Below, piece by piece: positions 52,213 through 60,811 of a stretch of 64,000 bases of DNA (within the stretch, counting starts at the first letter, position 1; each line of letters opens with the position of its first letter). This DNA is from CAILZL01 sp963791615. Its GTDB lineage: Bacteria > Pseudomonadota > Gammaproteobacteria > Steroidobacterales > Steroidobacteraceae. Where the stretch lies: positions 434,001 to 498,000 of the forward strand of contig CAWBTE010000005.1 of the NCBI GenBank assembly GCA_963791615.1. The letters run 5' to 3'. A program made the position numbers and the translations under genes. The notes beneath the pieces are model-generated. The model ran no database searches. It saw nothing but the letters and a program-made list of their open reading frames with translations, and was not told the origin of the DNA.

Positions 52213-54300
52213 ATGCCCAGCCAACACCTGCCCGAACTGCGACCCGTCACCGCGCTACGCGGCGTGGGCACAGCACTGGCGAGCAAACTGGCCACACTGG
52301 GCATCCACACCTTGCAGGATGTGCTGTTCCATCTGCCGTTTCGTTATGAAGATCGCACCCAGACCCTGCCACTCGGTACGCTGCAAGCCGGCATGCGTGC
52401 CGTGGTGGAAGGCGAAGTACAACTCAGTGAAATTGCATTTCGTGGCCGGCGGCAATTGCTGGTGCGCATCAGCGATGGTTCCGGCTGGCTGACGCTGCGC
52501 TTCTTTCATTTCAGCGCCGCACAACAAACGCAACTGGCGCGCGGCACACGCATCCGTTGTTATGGCGAAGTGCGTCCCGGCCCGCAAACGCTGGAGATGG
52601 TGCATCCCGAATATCGGCGCATCACAACAGACAGCACTGAAGTCGCGGCGGATACCCTGACGCCGATTTATCCCGCGACCGAAGGCATTCAACAAGCGCG
52701 CCTGCGTCAGCTCAGCACCGCTGCCTTGCAGGAACTGGATAAAAACAGCGTGCGCGACTGGCTACCCGCTGAACTGCTGCCCAATCCGAACTGGCCGACG
52801 TTAAAGGCCGCGTTGCAGTACGTACATCGACCGCCGCCGGATGCCAAGCTCGAATTGCTGGCCGCAGGACAACATCCTGCACAACGTCGGTTGGCGTTTG
52901 AAGAACTGCTGGCACAGCAACTGAGTCTGCGTCTGCTGCGTCAGGATATTCAGCGCGATGCCAGCTGGTCGCTGCTGCAAGGCGATGAATTGCTAAAGCA
53001 GTTCCGCGCTTCATTGCCATTTCAACTGACCAAGGCACAACAGCGTGTCTGGACAGAAATTGCAGCAGACCTCGCCAAACCCCATCCCATGCTGCGGCTG
53101 GTGCAAGGTGATGTGGGCTCGGGAAAAACCGTGGTTGCGGCACTCGCGGCAGTCAAAGCCGTAGCCTGTGGTCTGCAAGCCGCACTGATGGCGCCCACGG
53201 AATTACTGGCCGAACAACATGCCCGCAACTTCGCACGCTGGCTGGAACCGTTAGGGATTGAAGTGGTGCTGCTCACCGGCAAACACAACGGCAAGGCGCG
53301 CGCCGCGATCATGGAATCACTGGCCAGTGGCACAGCCAGCGTGGCGATTGGTACACATGCGTTGTTTCAATCCGATGTAGTGTTTGCCAAGCTCGCCGTC
53401 GTCATCATTGATGAACAACATCGCTTCGGCGTGCATCAACGGCTGCTGCTGCGCGAGAAAGGTTTGCATCAGGACCAATATCCACACCAGCTCATCATGA
53501 CCGCCACGCCCATTCCCAGAACGCTGGCGATGAGCGCCTATGCTGATCTCGATGTCTCCGTCATCGACGAACTGCCACCGGGACGGACTCCTGTTCAAAC
53601 GGTAGTCTTACCCGACAGCCGCCGCGATGACATCGTGCAGCGCGTGCGCGACGCCTGCCTGCAACAACGGCAGGTTTATTGGGTGTGTCCGCTGATTGAA
53701 GAATCAGATTTGCTGACTGCACAGGCGGCAGAAGAAACCTTTGCTTCCTTGAGCGCCGCGCTACCCGAGCTGCGCGTGCTGTTATTGCATGGCCGCATGA
53801 ACAGCAAGCAAAAAGACCTGGTGATGGATCAGTTCAAGTCACACCAGGCCGATCTGCTGGTGGCCACCACCGTAATTGAAGTCGGCGTCGATGTCCCCAA
53901 CGCCAGCGTGATGGTGATCGACAACGCCGAACGCATGGGCCTGGCGCAATTGCATCAGCTAAGAGGCCGCGTCGGTCGCGGCAGCGCGCAGAGCAGTTGC
54001 GTGCTGCTGTATCAATATCCGTTAAGCGAAGTCGCCCGCGAGCGCCTGCGCATCATGCGCGAAACCAACGATGGCTTTGAGATTGCCCGTTACGACCTGG
54101 AGATCCGCGGCCCCGGTGAATTGCTCGGCACGCGGCAGACGGGACTGGTGCAATTGCGTGTGGCGGATTTGATGCGCGATGCGGATTTATTGCCGCAGGT
54201 GCAGCAGGCGGCGGATGCGTTGCTCAAGAATGCGCCGGAGCGGGTTGAGCCGTTGCTCAGGAGATGGGTGGGGCAGAGTGAGAGGTTTGGGAAAGTCTAA
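52213..54300 (+). CDS. recG: ATP-dependent DNA helicase RecG
   Basis: The 695-residue enzyme has the N-terminal wedge/OB domain (LSEIAFRGRRQLLVRISDGS), helicase motif I LVQGDVGSGKTVVAALAAVK, motif II IIDEQHRFGVHQR, motif III MTATPIPRTLAMSA and motif VI QLRGRVGRGSAQSSC. It remodels stalled forks and branched DNA. The start at 52213 directly abuts a palindromic repeat. Confidence 0.96.
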   Translation: MPSQHLPELRPVTALRGVGTALASKLATLGIHTLQDVLFHLPFRYEDRTQTLPLGTLQAGMRAVVEGEVQLSEIAFRGRRQLLVRISDGSGWLTLRFFHFSAAQQTQLARGTRIRCYGEVRPGPQTLEMVHPEYRRITTDSTEVAADTLTPIYPATEGIQQARLRQLSTAALQELDKNSVRDWLPAELLPNPNWPTLKAALQYVHRPPPDAKLELLAAGQHPAQRRLAFEELLAQQLSLRLLRQDIQRDASWSLLQGDELLKQFRASLPFQLTKAQQRVWTEIAADLAKPHPMLRLVQGDVGSGKTVVAALAAVKAVACGLQAALMAPTELLAEQHARNFARWLEPLGIEVVLLTGKHNGKARAAIMESLASGTASVAIGTHALFQSDVVFAKLAVVIIDEQHRFGVHQRLLLREKGLHQDQYPHQLIMTATPIPRTLAMSAYADLDVSVIDELPPGRTPVQTVVLPDSRRDDIVQRVRDACLQQRQVYWVCPLIEESDLLTAQAAEETFASLSAALPELRVLLLHGRMNSKQKDLVMDQFKSHQADLLVATTVIEVGVDVPNASVMVIDNAERMGLAQLHQLRGRVGRGSAQSSCVLLYQYPLSEVARERLRIMRETNDGFEIARYDLEIRGPGELLGTRQTGLVQLRVADLMRDADLLPQVQQAADALLKNAPERVEPLLRRWVGQSERFGKV

Positions 54301-54328
54301 ATCTGCCATCGATTTTCCCAAGAAAGCC

Positions 54329-55036
54329 TCACGTATTACCGCCCAATTGAATCACCAGTGACATGTGATCACTGAACTCTAGCCACTGATCCGGACGCCC
54401 CACTTCGATAGATGATCCATCGAGCAAGTCGCTACTAACGAAGGCATAGTCAATGTGGTAGGGCTTTTCTCTTTTTCTTTGCATGAAGAAGGTTGGAAGA
54501 GTTTCCTTGCCTTGATCCTCACCCCGAATGTGGTGGTACATGCTTTCCATGCCTAAAGCTTGGAGTTCTCGCACCACATCGCTGTGATTCCACCACCGAT
54601 CCCAAGCGTCCCATCTGACATTACTGTTCAAGTCACCAATGAGCGCTGATTTCGTATTGCTGAGAAACCGCGGGTGCATTTGGAGAAACTTCCAGAGCTG
54701 ACCGATGTACCGAAATGTTGGTGACTTTGCTTCACGCGTCCATGTAGCAAGCAGGGAAATTTGTTCAGAAACAATGCAAGGCAAAAACAGCTCCACGGGT
54801 CTGAGGTCCAAATCTACTCGCCTCAGAGAAACAGCCGACTTGGCAAAGACACCAATTCCCCGATTCTTGTTCGTGCCAACCCAAAGATAATTGCCAGCCC
54901 ATGTCTTGTATACCGTATCGCTACTGCATGCCGGATCCTCACACTCCTGAATAATGAAAACATCAGCCTTCAGCGCAGAAATGGCGCCTAATTTCTTACG
55001 CAAAGCACCATTACAGTTCCAGCTGACGATTTCCAT
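54329..55036 (-). CDS. Endonuclease/exonuclease/phosphatase-family protein
   Basis: The 235-residue protein has the family's fold: MEIVSWNCNGALRKKLGAIS, DVFIIQECED, NRGIGVFAKS, LIGDLNSNVRWD and the terminal FSDHMSLVIQL with the catalytic Asp-His. The PYHIDYAFVSSDL segment completes the site. DNase I-like metal-dependent phosphoesterase; the substrate is unknown. Base composition is more AT-rich than recG, suggesting later arrival. Confidence 0.85.
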   Translation of the reverse strand: MEIVSWNCNGALRKKLGAISALKADVFIIQECEDPACSSDTVYKTWAGNYLWVGTNKNRGIGVFAKSAVSLRRVDLDLRPVELFLPCIVSEQISLLATWTREAKSPTFRYIGQLWKFLQMHPRFLSNTKSALIGDLNSNVRWDAWDRWWNHSDVVRELQALGMESMYHHIRGEDQGKETLPTFFMQRKREKPYHIDYAFVSSDLLDGSSIEVGRPDQWLEFSDHMSLVIQLGGNT

Positions 55037-55045
55037 TTTAGTCCT

Positions 55046-55126
55046 GTAGGTTGGGCTGAGTCTGCGAAGCCCAACGTAGAAATCTGCACCGGAATGTTGG
55101 GCTTCGCAGACTCAGCCCAACCTACG
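55046..55126. repeat. GTTGGGCT palindromic repeat, copy 2
   Basis: GTAGGTTGGGCTGAGTCTGC and its complement enclose about 20 bases, with inner GAAGCCCAAC/GTTGGGCTTC arms. It is better preserved than the copy at 4427-4497. Both copies lie beside toxin-antitoxin genes and near a duplicated gene 3' end. Confidence 0.8.
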
Positions 55127-55130
55127 CCAA

Positions 55131-55190
55131 TCACACATTCTTCACAAACTCCGGCCGCAATTGCATCATACCGATGCCATCGACTTTGCA
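55131..55190 (-). pseudogene. 3'-end remnant of a yjdM gene
   Basis: On the minus strand it encodes CKVDGIGMMQLRPEFVKNV and a TGA. The intact YjdM at 56160 ends CKIDGIGAMQLKSEFVKKA. About 48 of 60 bases match by eye, in the same orientation. The two copies flank the CopG-like gene and hicBA. No other part of a second yjdM remains. Confidence 0.75.
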
Positions 55191-55208
55191 GCAAACCGTC
55201 CTATCAAA

Positions 55209-55463
55209 CTATTTGCGCGCCGTGATCACTTCTTCCAGCGCACGGCGAATAAACCGCTGATAGGGAACACCGGCTTTTTGTGCGGCGGCTTTGATGACGT
55301 CCAGCAGTTTTCCGGTCAGGCGCATGTTGACGCGCGCTTCCTTGGCTTCGAACTCGAAGCGCATTGGCCGCATGGCGCTTAAATCGTACTGGGTCAGATC
55401 GGCGCGCTTGACGAGCGATGCCGCCTGTCGATCAGTTTTTGCGACGGGCAACTTCCGCTTCAT
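55209..55463 (-). CDS. CopG/BrnA-like antitoxin, no toxin partner seen
   Basis: The protein is 84 residues from ATG 55463 (MKRKLPVAKTDRQAASLVKR). The C-terminal ribbon-helix-helix part is ARVNMRLTGKLLDVIKAAAQ then AGVPYQRFIRRALEEV. The middle (LTQYDLSAMRPMRFEFEAKE) is typical of CopG antitoxins paired with BrnT-like toxins. Such a toxin would be expected just upstream, but that position is taken by hicB, so the antitoxin looks orphaned. Confidence 0.8.
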   Translation of the reverse strand: MKRKLPVAKTDRQAASLVKRADLTQYDLSAMRPMRFEFEAKEARVNMRLTGKLLDVIKAAAQKAGVPYQRFIRRALEEVITARK

Positions 55464-55467
55464 AGTG

Positions 55468-55866
55468 TTACTTCCGCATCGCATCGACTGCCGCACGGGC
55501 GAGAAACCCCGAACGGCTTTCACCCAGGCGGCGGGCATGTGTGTCCACCGCACGCAGAATGCGTTGCGGCAGGGTGATGTTGATGCGGGCGGCTTTGTCA
55601 CCCAACTGACTCATGTCTACATCCACCACGGCCCAGGTCCAGTTCTTGAATTCGCGTTTGCGGCGCAGCTTTTCAATGGCACTGGGTTTGGGAATGGCTT
55701 TGCCGTCGTCGAGCAAGCCTTCCAGATGCAGCAGGATCGCTTCCTGTGCATTGGTCAGTGCTTCATCGAAGGTATCACCCGCAGAAAAACAGCCCGGCAA
55801 GTCGGGCACGACCACGCCATACGCATGGCGTGCATCTCCCGGTTCAATGGCCACTGGATAACGCAT
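55468..55866 (-). CDS. hicB: HicB-family antitoxin
   Basis: The 132-residue protein has an N-terminal RNase H-like partial fold (MRYPVAIEPGDARHAYGVVV, PDLPGCFSAGDTFDEALTNA, QEAILLHLEGLLDDG) and a C-terminal ribbon-helix-helix (INITLPQRILRAVDTHARRL, SGFLARAA). It neutralises HicA and represses the module. ATG 55866 lies two bases after the hicA stop; the longer frame upstream overlaps hicA and is not family-like. Confidence 0.92.
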   Translation of the reverse strand: MRYPVAIEPGDARHAYGVVVPDLPGCFSAGDTFDEALTNAQEAILLHLEGLLDDGKAIPKPSAIEKLRRKREFKNWTWAVVDVDMSQLGDKAARINITLPQRILRAVDTHARRLGESRSGFLARAAVDAMRK

Positions 55867-55868
55867 GA

Positions 55869-56057
55869 TCAAACCCTCTTCAAACCGGCCTGCTTGCGGA
55901 TGGCATTCACCAGACCCTTGCCCAGATCCTTCTTGGGATGGGGCACCGTCACCGTGCCGGGTTTGGTGGCATGCACAAACTGATGGTGGCTGCCTCTGGA
56001 TCGCTGCAGTGTCCATCCATCACCCATCAATTCCTTGATCAGGTCGCGACTGTTCAT
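55869..56057 (-). CDS. hicA: HicA-family mRNA interferase toxin
   Basis: The 62-residue double-stranded RNA-binding-like toxin, MNSRDLIKELMGDGWTLQRS, carries the conserved His in GSHHQFVH and TVPHPKKDLGKGLVNAIRKQ. It cuts mRNA independently of translation in characterised members. It is the first gene of the module, with the palindrome 56058-56076 touching its start. Confidence 0.93.
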   Translation of the reverse strand: MNSRDLIKELMGDGWTLQRSRGSHHQFVHATKPGTVTVPHPKKDLGKGLVNAIRKQAGLKRV

Positions 56058-56076
56058 GGTGTGTAGTGTACACACC
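56058..56076. promoter_or_regulatory. Perfect palindrome at the hicA start
   Basis: GGTGTGTA and TACACACC are perfect 8-bp arms around GTG, immediately before the hicA ATG. HicB carries a DNA-binding domain, so this is the likely autoregulatory operator. Role inferred. Confidence 0.55.
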
Positions 56077-56159
56077 AAGTTCGTCGCCTTCGAGAGTTAC
56101 GTCGTAGGGCATCGGGCAGGAGAAGCCCTCTCCCGCAACCGGGAGAGGGGATCAATACC

Positions 56160-56501
56160 TCACGCCTTCTTCACAAACTCCGACTTCAACTGCATCGCGC
56201 CGATGCCGTCGATCTTGCAGTCGATGTTGTGGTCGCCTTCCACCAGGCGAATGATCTTGACCTTGGTGCCGACTTTCACCACCGAGGACGTGCCTTTGAC
56301 TTTCAGGTCCTTGATGACGGTGACGGCATCGCCATCCTTGAGCTGATTGCCATTCACATCACGCACATCCAGTCCTTCCTCAGCGACTTCAGCAGTAGCG
56401 GTGGCGGACCATTCGTGGCCGCATTCAGGGCAGATCAGCTGTGCGCCATCTTCGTAGGTGAAGGCGGACTTGCATTTGGGGCAGGGTGGTAGAGTACTCA
56501 T
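56160..56501 (-). CDS. yjdM: YjdM/PhnA-domain zinc ribbon protein
   Basis: The protein is 113 residues from ATG 56501. The N-terminal zinc ribbon has PPCPKCKSAFTYEDGAQLIC with PECGHEW. The C-terminal SH3-like PhnA domain has NGNQLKDGDAVTVIKDLKVK and ends MQLKSEFVKKA. Often labelled an alkylphosphonate utilisation protein, but no phosphonate genes are near and the function is unproven. A diverged copy of its 3' end lies at 55131-55190. Confidence 0.92.
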   Translation of the reverse strand: MSTLPPCPKCKSAFTYEDGAQLICPECGHEWSATATAEVAEEGLDVRDVNGNQLKDGDAVTVIKDLKVKGTSSVVKVGTKVKIIRLVEGDHNIDCKIDGIGAMQLKSEFVKKA

Positions 56502-56641
56502 CTCGAAACCAGTCAGTTGGAAGGTCCGGCATATTAGCAACCTTGGTAAATAGGGTTTGCCGGATCGGCAGAGCGTCAGTAGTTGTCCCGATTACTCACC
56601 GGCCATGCGGCTACGAGGGTCTATTGCTACACTGCGCGCCC

Positions 56642-57592
56642 ATGCGCTCATCCTCTCCTACACTTCGCGAACGGGTTCAGTGGTTACGTCACCGCATTGA
56701 GGCCCAATGGACAGCTTCGAATCGACCTACGCTGCAACAGGCGGCGGGCGCTTATGCGCGGCTGATGCGGCTGGATCGGCCCATTGGCACCTTTCTGTTG
56801 TTATGGCCGACGCTGTGGGCGCTGTGGCTGTCGGCATCGGGCCGACCGCAGCAGCAGGTGTTCATCGTGTTTGTGCTGGGGGTATTTCTCACCCGTTCGG
56901 CGGGCTGCGTGATCAACGATTTTGCGGATCGCAAGTTTGACGGCCATGTAAAACGCACGCGGCAAAGACCGATGGCCACCGGCGAAGTATCACCGCCCGA
57001 AGCCTTGTTGTTGTTTGCGGCGCTGTCCCTGATTGCCTTCGGTCTGGTGCTGACGCTGGACGAGAAAGTGGTGCTGATGTCGTTTGTCGGCGTGGCGTTG
57101 ATGGCGAGCTATCCCTTCTTCAAGCGTTTCTTTCCGGCGCCGCAGTTCTACATGGGCGTGGCGTTCAGCTGGTCGATCCCGATGAGTTTTGTGGCGCAGA
57201 CCGGCAGCACTTCGCGGCTGTGCTGGCTGCTGTTTGCGGCCAGCATCCTGTGGGCGGCTGCCTACGACACCATGTATGCCATGGTGGATCGCGAAGACGA
57301 CCTGCGCATCGGCATCAAGTCCAGCGCCATCCTGTTTGGCGACGCCGACCGGGTGATCATCGGCGTGATGCAGCTGATGACGCTGTATGCGCTGTGGCTG
57401 GCCGGCACGGAACTTGGCTTAAGTGGCTGGTATCGCGGCGGTCTGGCAGTGGCCGGTTGTTTTGCGCTGTATCAGCAATACCTGATTCGCCGCCGCGAGC
57501 CGGATGACTGCCTGCTCGCCTTTCTGAACAATAACTACTTCGGCATGTGCGTGTTTATCGGCATTGCGCTGGAGTACTTGTTCAAAACCTAG
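56642..57592 (+). CDS. ubiA: 4-hydroxybenzoate octaprenyltransferase
   Basis: The 316-residue protein is read from ATG 56642; the longer frame upstream is not family-like. Multiple membrane segments carry two Asp-rich motifs: NDFADRKFDGHVKRTRQRP and YAMVDREDDLRIGIKSSAI. The start RLDRPIGTFLLLWPTLWALW is typical. It prenylates 4-hydroxybenzoate in ubiquinone synthesis. No ubiC gene is next to it. Confidence 0.95.
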   Translation: MRSSSPTLRERVQWLRHRIEAQWTASNRPTLQQAAGAYARLMRLDRPIGTFLLLWPTLWALWLSASGRPQQQVFIVFVLGVFLTRSAGCVINDFADRKFDGHVKRTRQRPMATGEVSPPEALLLFAALSLIAFGLVLTLDEKVVLMSFVGVALMASYPFFKRFFPAPQFYMGVAFSWSIPMSFVAQTGSTSRLCWLLFAASILWAAAYDTMYAMVDREDDLRIGIKSSAILFGDADRVIIGVMQLMTLYALWLAGTELGLSGWYRGGLAVAGCFALYQQYLIRRREPDDCLLAFLNNNYFGMCVFIGIALEYLFKT

Positions 57593-57650
57593 CCCACATT
57601 ATTAGGGTTAAAGGCTTGAGGCCAACGGTGCTGACTTCACGTCTTGTTGT

Positions 57651-57719
57651 GTAGGGGCGGCTCGTGAGCCGCCCTCTGAGATCCGGAATTGAGCAGGGCG
57701 ATTCGCGAATCCGCCCCAC
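57651..57719. repeat. GTAGGGGCGG palindromic repeat, copy 2
   Basis: GTAGGGGCGGCTCGTGAGCC and a degenerate complement (GGGCGATTCGCGAATCCGCC) form the hairpin. It is related to 51645-51722. It lies between ubiA and trkA. Confidence 0.75.
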
Positions 57720-57826
57720 GATAAATCTGTCAAGCAAGCGCCATTCGGCTTGTAAGCGTTCTCGGCTACAATGCCGCCGCACGCAGCGGTGCATGAAGGC
57801 TGCTGCGAAATTTCCGAGGTGGACGC

Positions 57827-59212
57827 GTGAAAATCATCATTCTGGGCGCCGGGCAGGTAGGACGCACGGCGGCATATCGTCTGGCGCGCGAAGAAGCCAA
57901 TGAAGTCACCATGGTGGATCGCGATGAGTCCCTGCTGCGTGATCTGCAGGATCGTCTCGACATTCGCACCATCGTCGGCAATGGCGCCCAGCCTTCCATC
58001 CTGGAAGCGGCCGGCGCCCGGCAAGCTGATGTGTTCATTGCCCTGACCAACAGCGACGAAGTGAACATGGTGGCCTGCCAGATCATGGCCACGCTGTTCA
58101 ACAAGGACGCCACGCGTATCGCACGTATCCGCTCCACTGAATACAGCAAGTACAACAAGCTGTTTGTCGATGAAGACCGGGCGTTCGCCGTGGACGTAAC
58201 CCTGAGCCCCGAACAACTGGTGACTGAGCATATCGCGCGGCTGATCCGCTACCCGGGCGCGTTGCAGGTACTCGACTTTGCCGGTGGCCGGGTCCGTCTG
58301 GTAGGCACGCGCGCCTTGCGCGGTGGCCTGGTGGTGGGTCAGCGTGTACATACGCTGCGCGAGCACATGCCCAATACCGATGCGCGCGTGGCGGCCATCT
58401 ATCGCAATGGCCAGAGCATCAAGCCCACGGGCGAAACCGTGATTGAGCATGGCGACGAGGTGTTTTTCCTCGCCGCGCGCAAGGACATCCGGCTGGTGAT
58501 GAATGAGATGCAGCGCAGTGAAGGCCCGGCCCGCCGGGTGGTGATTGCCGGCGGCGGCAACATCGGCTTTCGTCTGGCGCAGAGACTCGAAGAACACAAT
58601 CAGGTCAAGCTGATCGAGCGCGACTCGCGGCGCGCCCGGCGCATCTCCGAGCAGCTGAACAACACCATCGTCCTGACCGGCGATGCCTCGGATGAGGAAT
58701 TGCTGCTGGAGGAGAACATCGACAGCGCCGATGTGTTCGTGGCCGTTACCAATGCCGAAGAAGCCAACATCCTGTCCGCCATGCTGGCCAAGCGGCTCGG
58801 CGCGAAAAAGGTCATGGCGCTGATCAATCGTCCCGCCTATGCCGAACTGATGGAGAGCGGCAATCTGGATGTGGCCATCTCGCCGCAGTTGATCACCATC
58901 GGTTCGGTGCTGGCGCATGTGCGGCGCGGCGATGTGGCGCAGGTACATTCACTGCGACGCGGCGCGGCCGAAGCCATCGAAGCCGTGGCGCACGGCATCC
59001 AGGGCGAGGGCCGGGTGATCGGCCGCAAGATCGCCGACATTCCCCTGCCGGACGGCGCCACCATTGGCGCCATCGTGCGGGGTGAGGAAGTGCTGATTGC
59101 CCATCACGACACCATGGTGCAACGTGACGATCACGTGATCGTGTTCCTGACCGACCGTCGGCAGATCGAAGCAGTCGAAAGGTTGTTCGATGTACCGCAT
59201 CGTCGTCGCTGA
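57827..59212 (+). CDS. trkA: Potassium uptake regulator TrkA
   Basis: The 461-residue protein starts at GTG 57827, preceded by GAGGTGG. It has two RCK modules, each with a Rossmann NAD-binding motif (IILGAGQVGRTAAYRLAREE; VVIAGGGNIGFRLAQRLEEH) and a C-terminal ligand-binding lobe. It forms the cytoplasmic gating ring of the TrkH channel and follows cellular ATP and NADH. The stop is nine bases before trkH. Confidence 0.96.
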   Translation: MKIIILGAGQVGRTAAYRLAREEANEVTMVDRDESLLRDLQDRLDIRTIVGNGAQPSILEAAGARQADVFIALTNSDEVNMVACQIMATLFNKDATRIARIRSTEYSKYNKLFVDEDRAFAVDVTLSPEQLVTEHIARLIRYPGALQVLDFAGGRVRLVGTRALRGGLVVGQRVHTLREHMPNTDARVAAIYRNGQSIKPTGETVIEHGDEVFFLAARKDIRLVMNEMQRSEGPARRVVIAGGGNIGFRLAQRLEEHNQVKLIERDSRRARRISEQLNNTIVLTGDASDEELLLEENIDSADVFVAVTNAEEANILSAMLAKRLGAKKVMALINRPAYAELMESGNLDVAISPQLITIGSVLAHVRRGDVAQVHSLRRGAAEAIEAVAHGIQGEGRVIGRKIADIPLPDGATIGAIVRGEEVLIAHHDTMVQRDDHVIVFLTDRRQIEAVERLFDVPHRRR

Positions 59213-59221
59213 GAAGTCGCC

Positions 59222-60673
59222 ATGAACCTGTTCATCGTGCAACGCATTCTCGGCATCCTGCTGATGCTGTTCTCGATCACCATGTTGCCGCCCATCGGCG
59301 TGTCGCTGGCGTTTGACGACCAGAACACCACGCCCTTTATCGACGCCTTCATCGGCTTGCTGCTGACGGGACTGCTGGTGTGGTTGCCAGTGCGCAAGCA
59401 GCACCGTGAACTGCGTCTGCGCGATGGCTTTCTGGTGGTGGCGGCCTTCTGGGTAGTACTGGGCCTCGCTGGTGCAGTACCCCTGGTGCTATCCAGTAAT
59501 CCCGATATTCCGCTGACGGATGCGGTGTTCGAAGCCGTGTCGGGATTCACTACCACCGGCGCTACGGCGCTGGTCGGGCTGGACAACATGCCGGAATCCT
59601 TGCAGTACTACCGGCATCAGATCCAGTGGCTGGGTGGCATCGGTATGGTGGTGCTGGCGGTGGCGCTGCTGCCCATGCTGGGCATCGGTGGCATGCAGTT
59701 GCTGAAAGCCGAAACGCCGGGGCCGGTGAAAGACTCCCGGCTCACGCCGCGCATTACCCAGACGGCCAAAGCATTATGGCTGGTGTATGTATTGATCACT
59801 GCGGGCTGCGCCGCCAGCTACTGGGCCGCAGGCATGACGCCGTTTGAAGCCATTGGCCACAGCTTTTCCACCGTATCCACTGGCGGTTTTTCCAATCACG
59901 ACGCCAACCTGGCGTACTTCAACAGTCCTGCCGTTGAATATATCGCCATCGTTTTCATGTTTCTCGGCGGCATCAACTTCTCGCTGCACTTTCTGGCCTG
60001 GCGACGCCTGAGTGTGAGTGACTACTGGCGCGATCCCGAACTGCGGGTGTACGTCAGCTTGCTGCTGATCGCGACACTGATCTGCACAGTGACGCTGATC
60101 ACCCACCACTTCTTCAGCAATCCGGGCTTCGCGCTGCGCAGCTCGCTGCTGCATGTGGTGTCGATGATGACCAGCACCGGCTTTGTCGCCACCGACTTCA
60201 CGGTCTGGCCCGGCGCGCTGCCGGTGATATTGATTCTGATCACCTTCGCCGGCGGCTGCGCCGGTTCTACGGCGGGCGGCATGAAAGTCATTCGCTGGCT
60301 GCTGATGTGGAAACAGGGCACCCGCGAGATCAATCGCCTGGTGCATCCCAGCGGCATCTTTCCGGTGAAGATCGGCGGCCGCGCCGTACCATGGAAAGTA
60401 ATCGACGCCGTGTGGGGCTTCTTCGCCATCTATGTGGTGTGCTTTGCAGTGCTGATGGTGCTGCTGATCGCCACCGGTGAAGATCAGGTGACGGCGTTTT
60501 CGGCCATCGCCACCTGCATGAACAACACCGGCCCCGGCCTTGGCGAAGTCGCAGCGAACTTCACTACCATCAGCGGCCCGGGCAAGTGGATTTGTGTGCT
60601 GGCCATGCTGCTGGGACGTCTGGAAGTGTATCCATTGATCGTGCTGGTGACGCCCGCGTTCTGGCGACGTTGA
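59222..60673 (+). CDS. trkH: Potassium uptake channel TrkH
   Basis: The 483-residue membrane protein has the four pore-loop repeats of the SKT family: VSGFTTTGATALVGLDNMPE, HSFSTVSTGGFSNHDAN, MMTSTGFVATDFTVWPG and TCMNNTGPGLGEVAANF, each with a filter glycine. It ends VYPLIVLVTPAFWRR, as TrkH does. It works with TrkA. Confidence 0.96.
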   Translation: MNLFIVQRILGILLMLFSITMLPPIGVSLAFDDQNTTPFIDAFIGLLLTGLLVWLPVRKQHRELRLRDGFLVVAAFWVVLGLAGAVPLVLSSNPDIPLTDAVFEAVSGFTTTGATALVGLDNMPESLQYYRHQIQWLGGIGMVVLAVALLPMLGIGGMQLLKAETPGPVKDSRLTPRITQTAKALWLVYVLITAGCAASYWAAGMTPFEAIGHSFSTVSTGGFSNHDANLAYFNSPAVEYIAIVFMFLGGINFSLHFLAWRRLSVSDYWRDPELRVYVSLLLIATLICTVTLITHHFFSNPGFALRSSLLHVVSMMTSTGFVATDFTVWPGALPVILILITFAGGCAGSTAGGMKVIRWLLMWKQGTREINRLVHPSGIFPVKIGGRAVPWKVIDAVWGFFAIYVVCFAVLMVLLIATGEDQVTAFSAIATCMNNTGPGLGEVAANFTTISGPGKWICVLAMLLGRLEVYPLIVLVTPAFWRR

Positions 60674-60811
60674 GATACTAGCGTGACTCAATAGAGCTGA
60701 ACCGAATCAGCCCTGAATTACGCATACGAGTGGCATCTATCATTTCCCACGTCGCTCTGATTGAGAACTCTCATTTTCATAATTTGTATCCGTTCATAAC
60801 AAGGACAGGCA

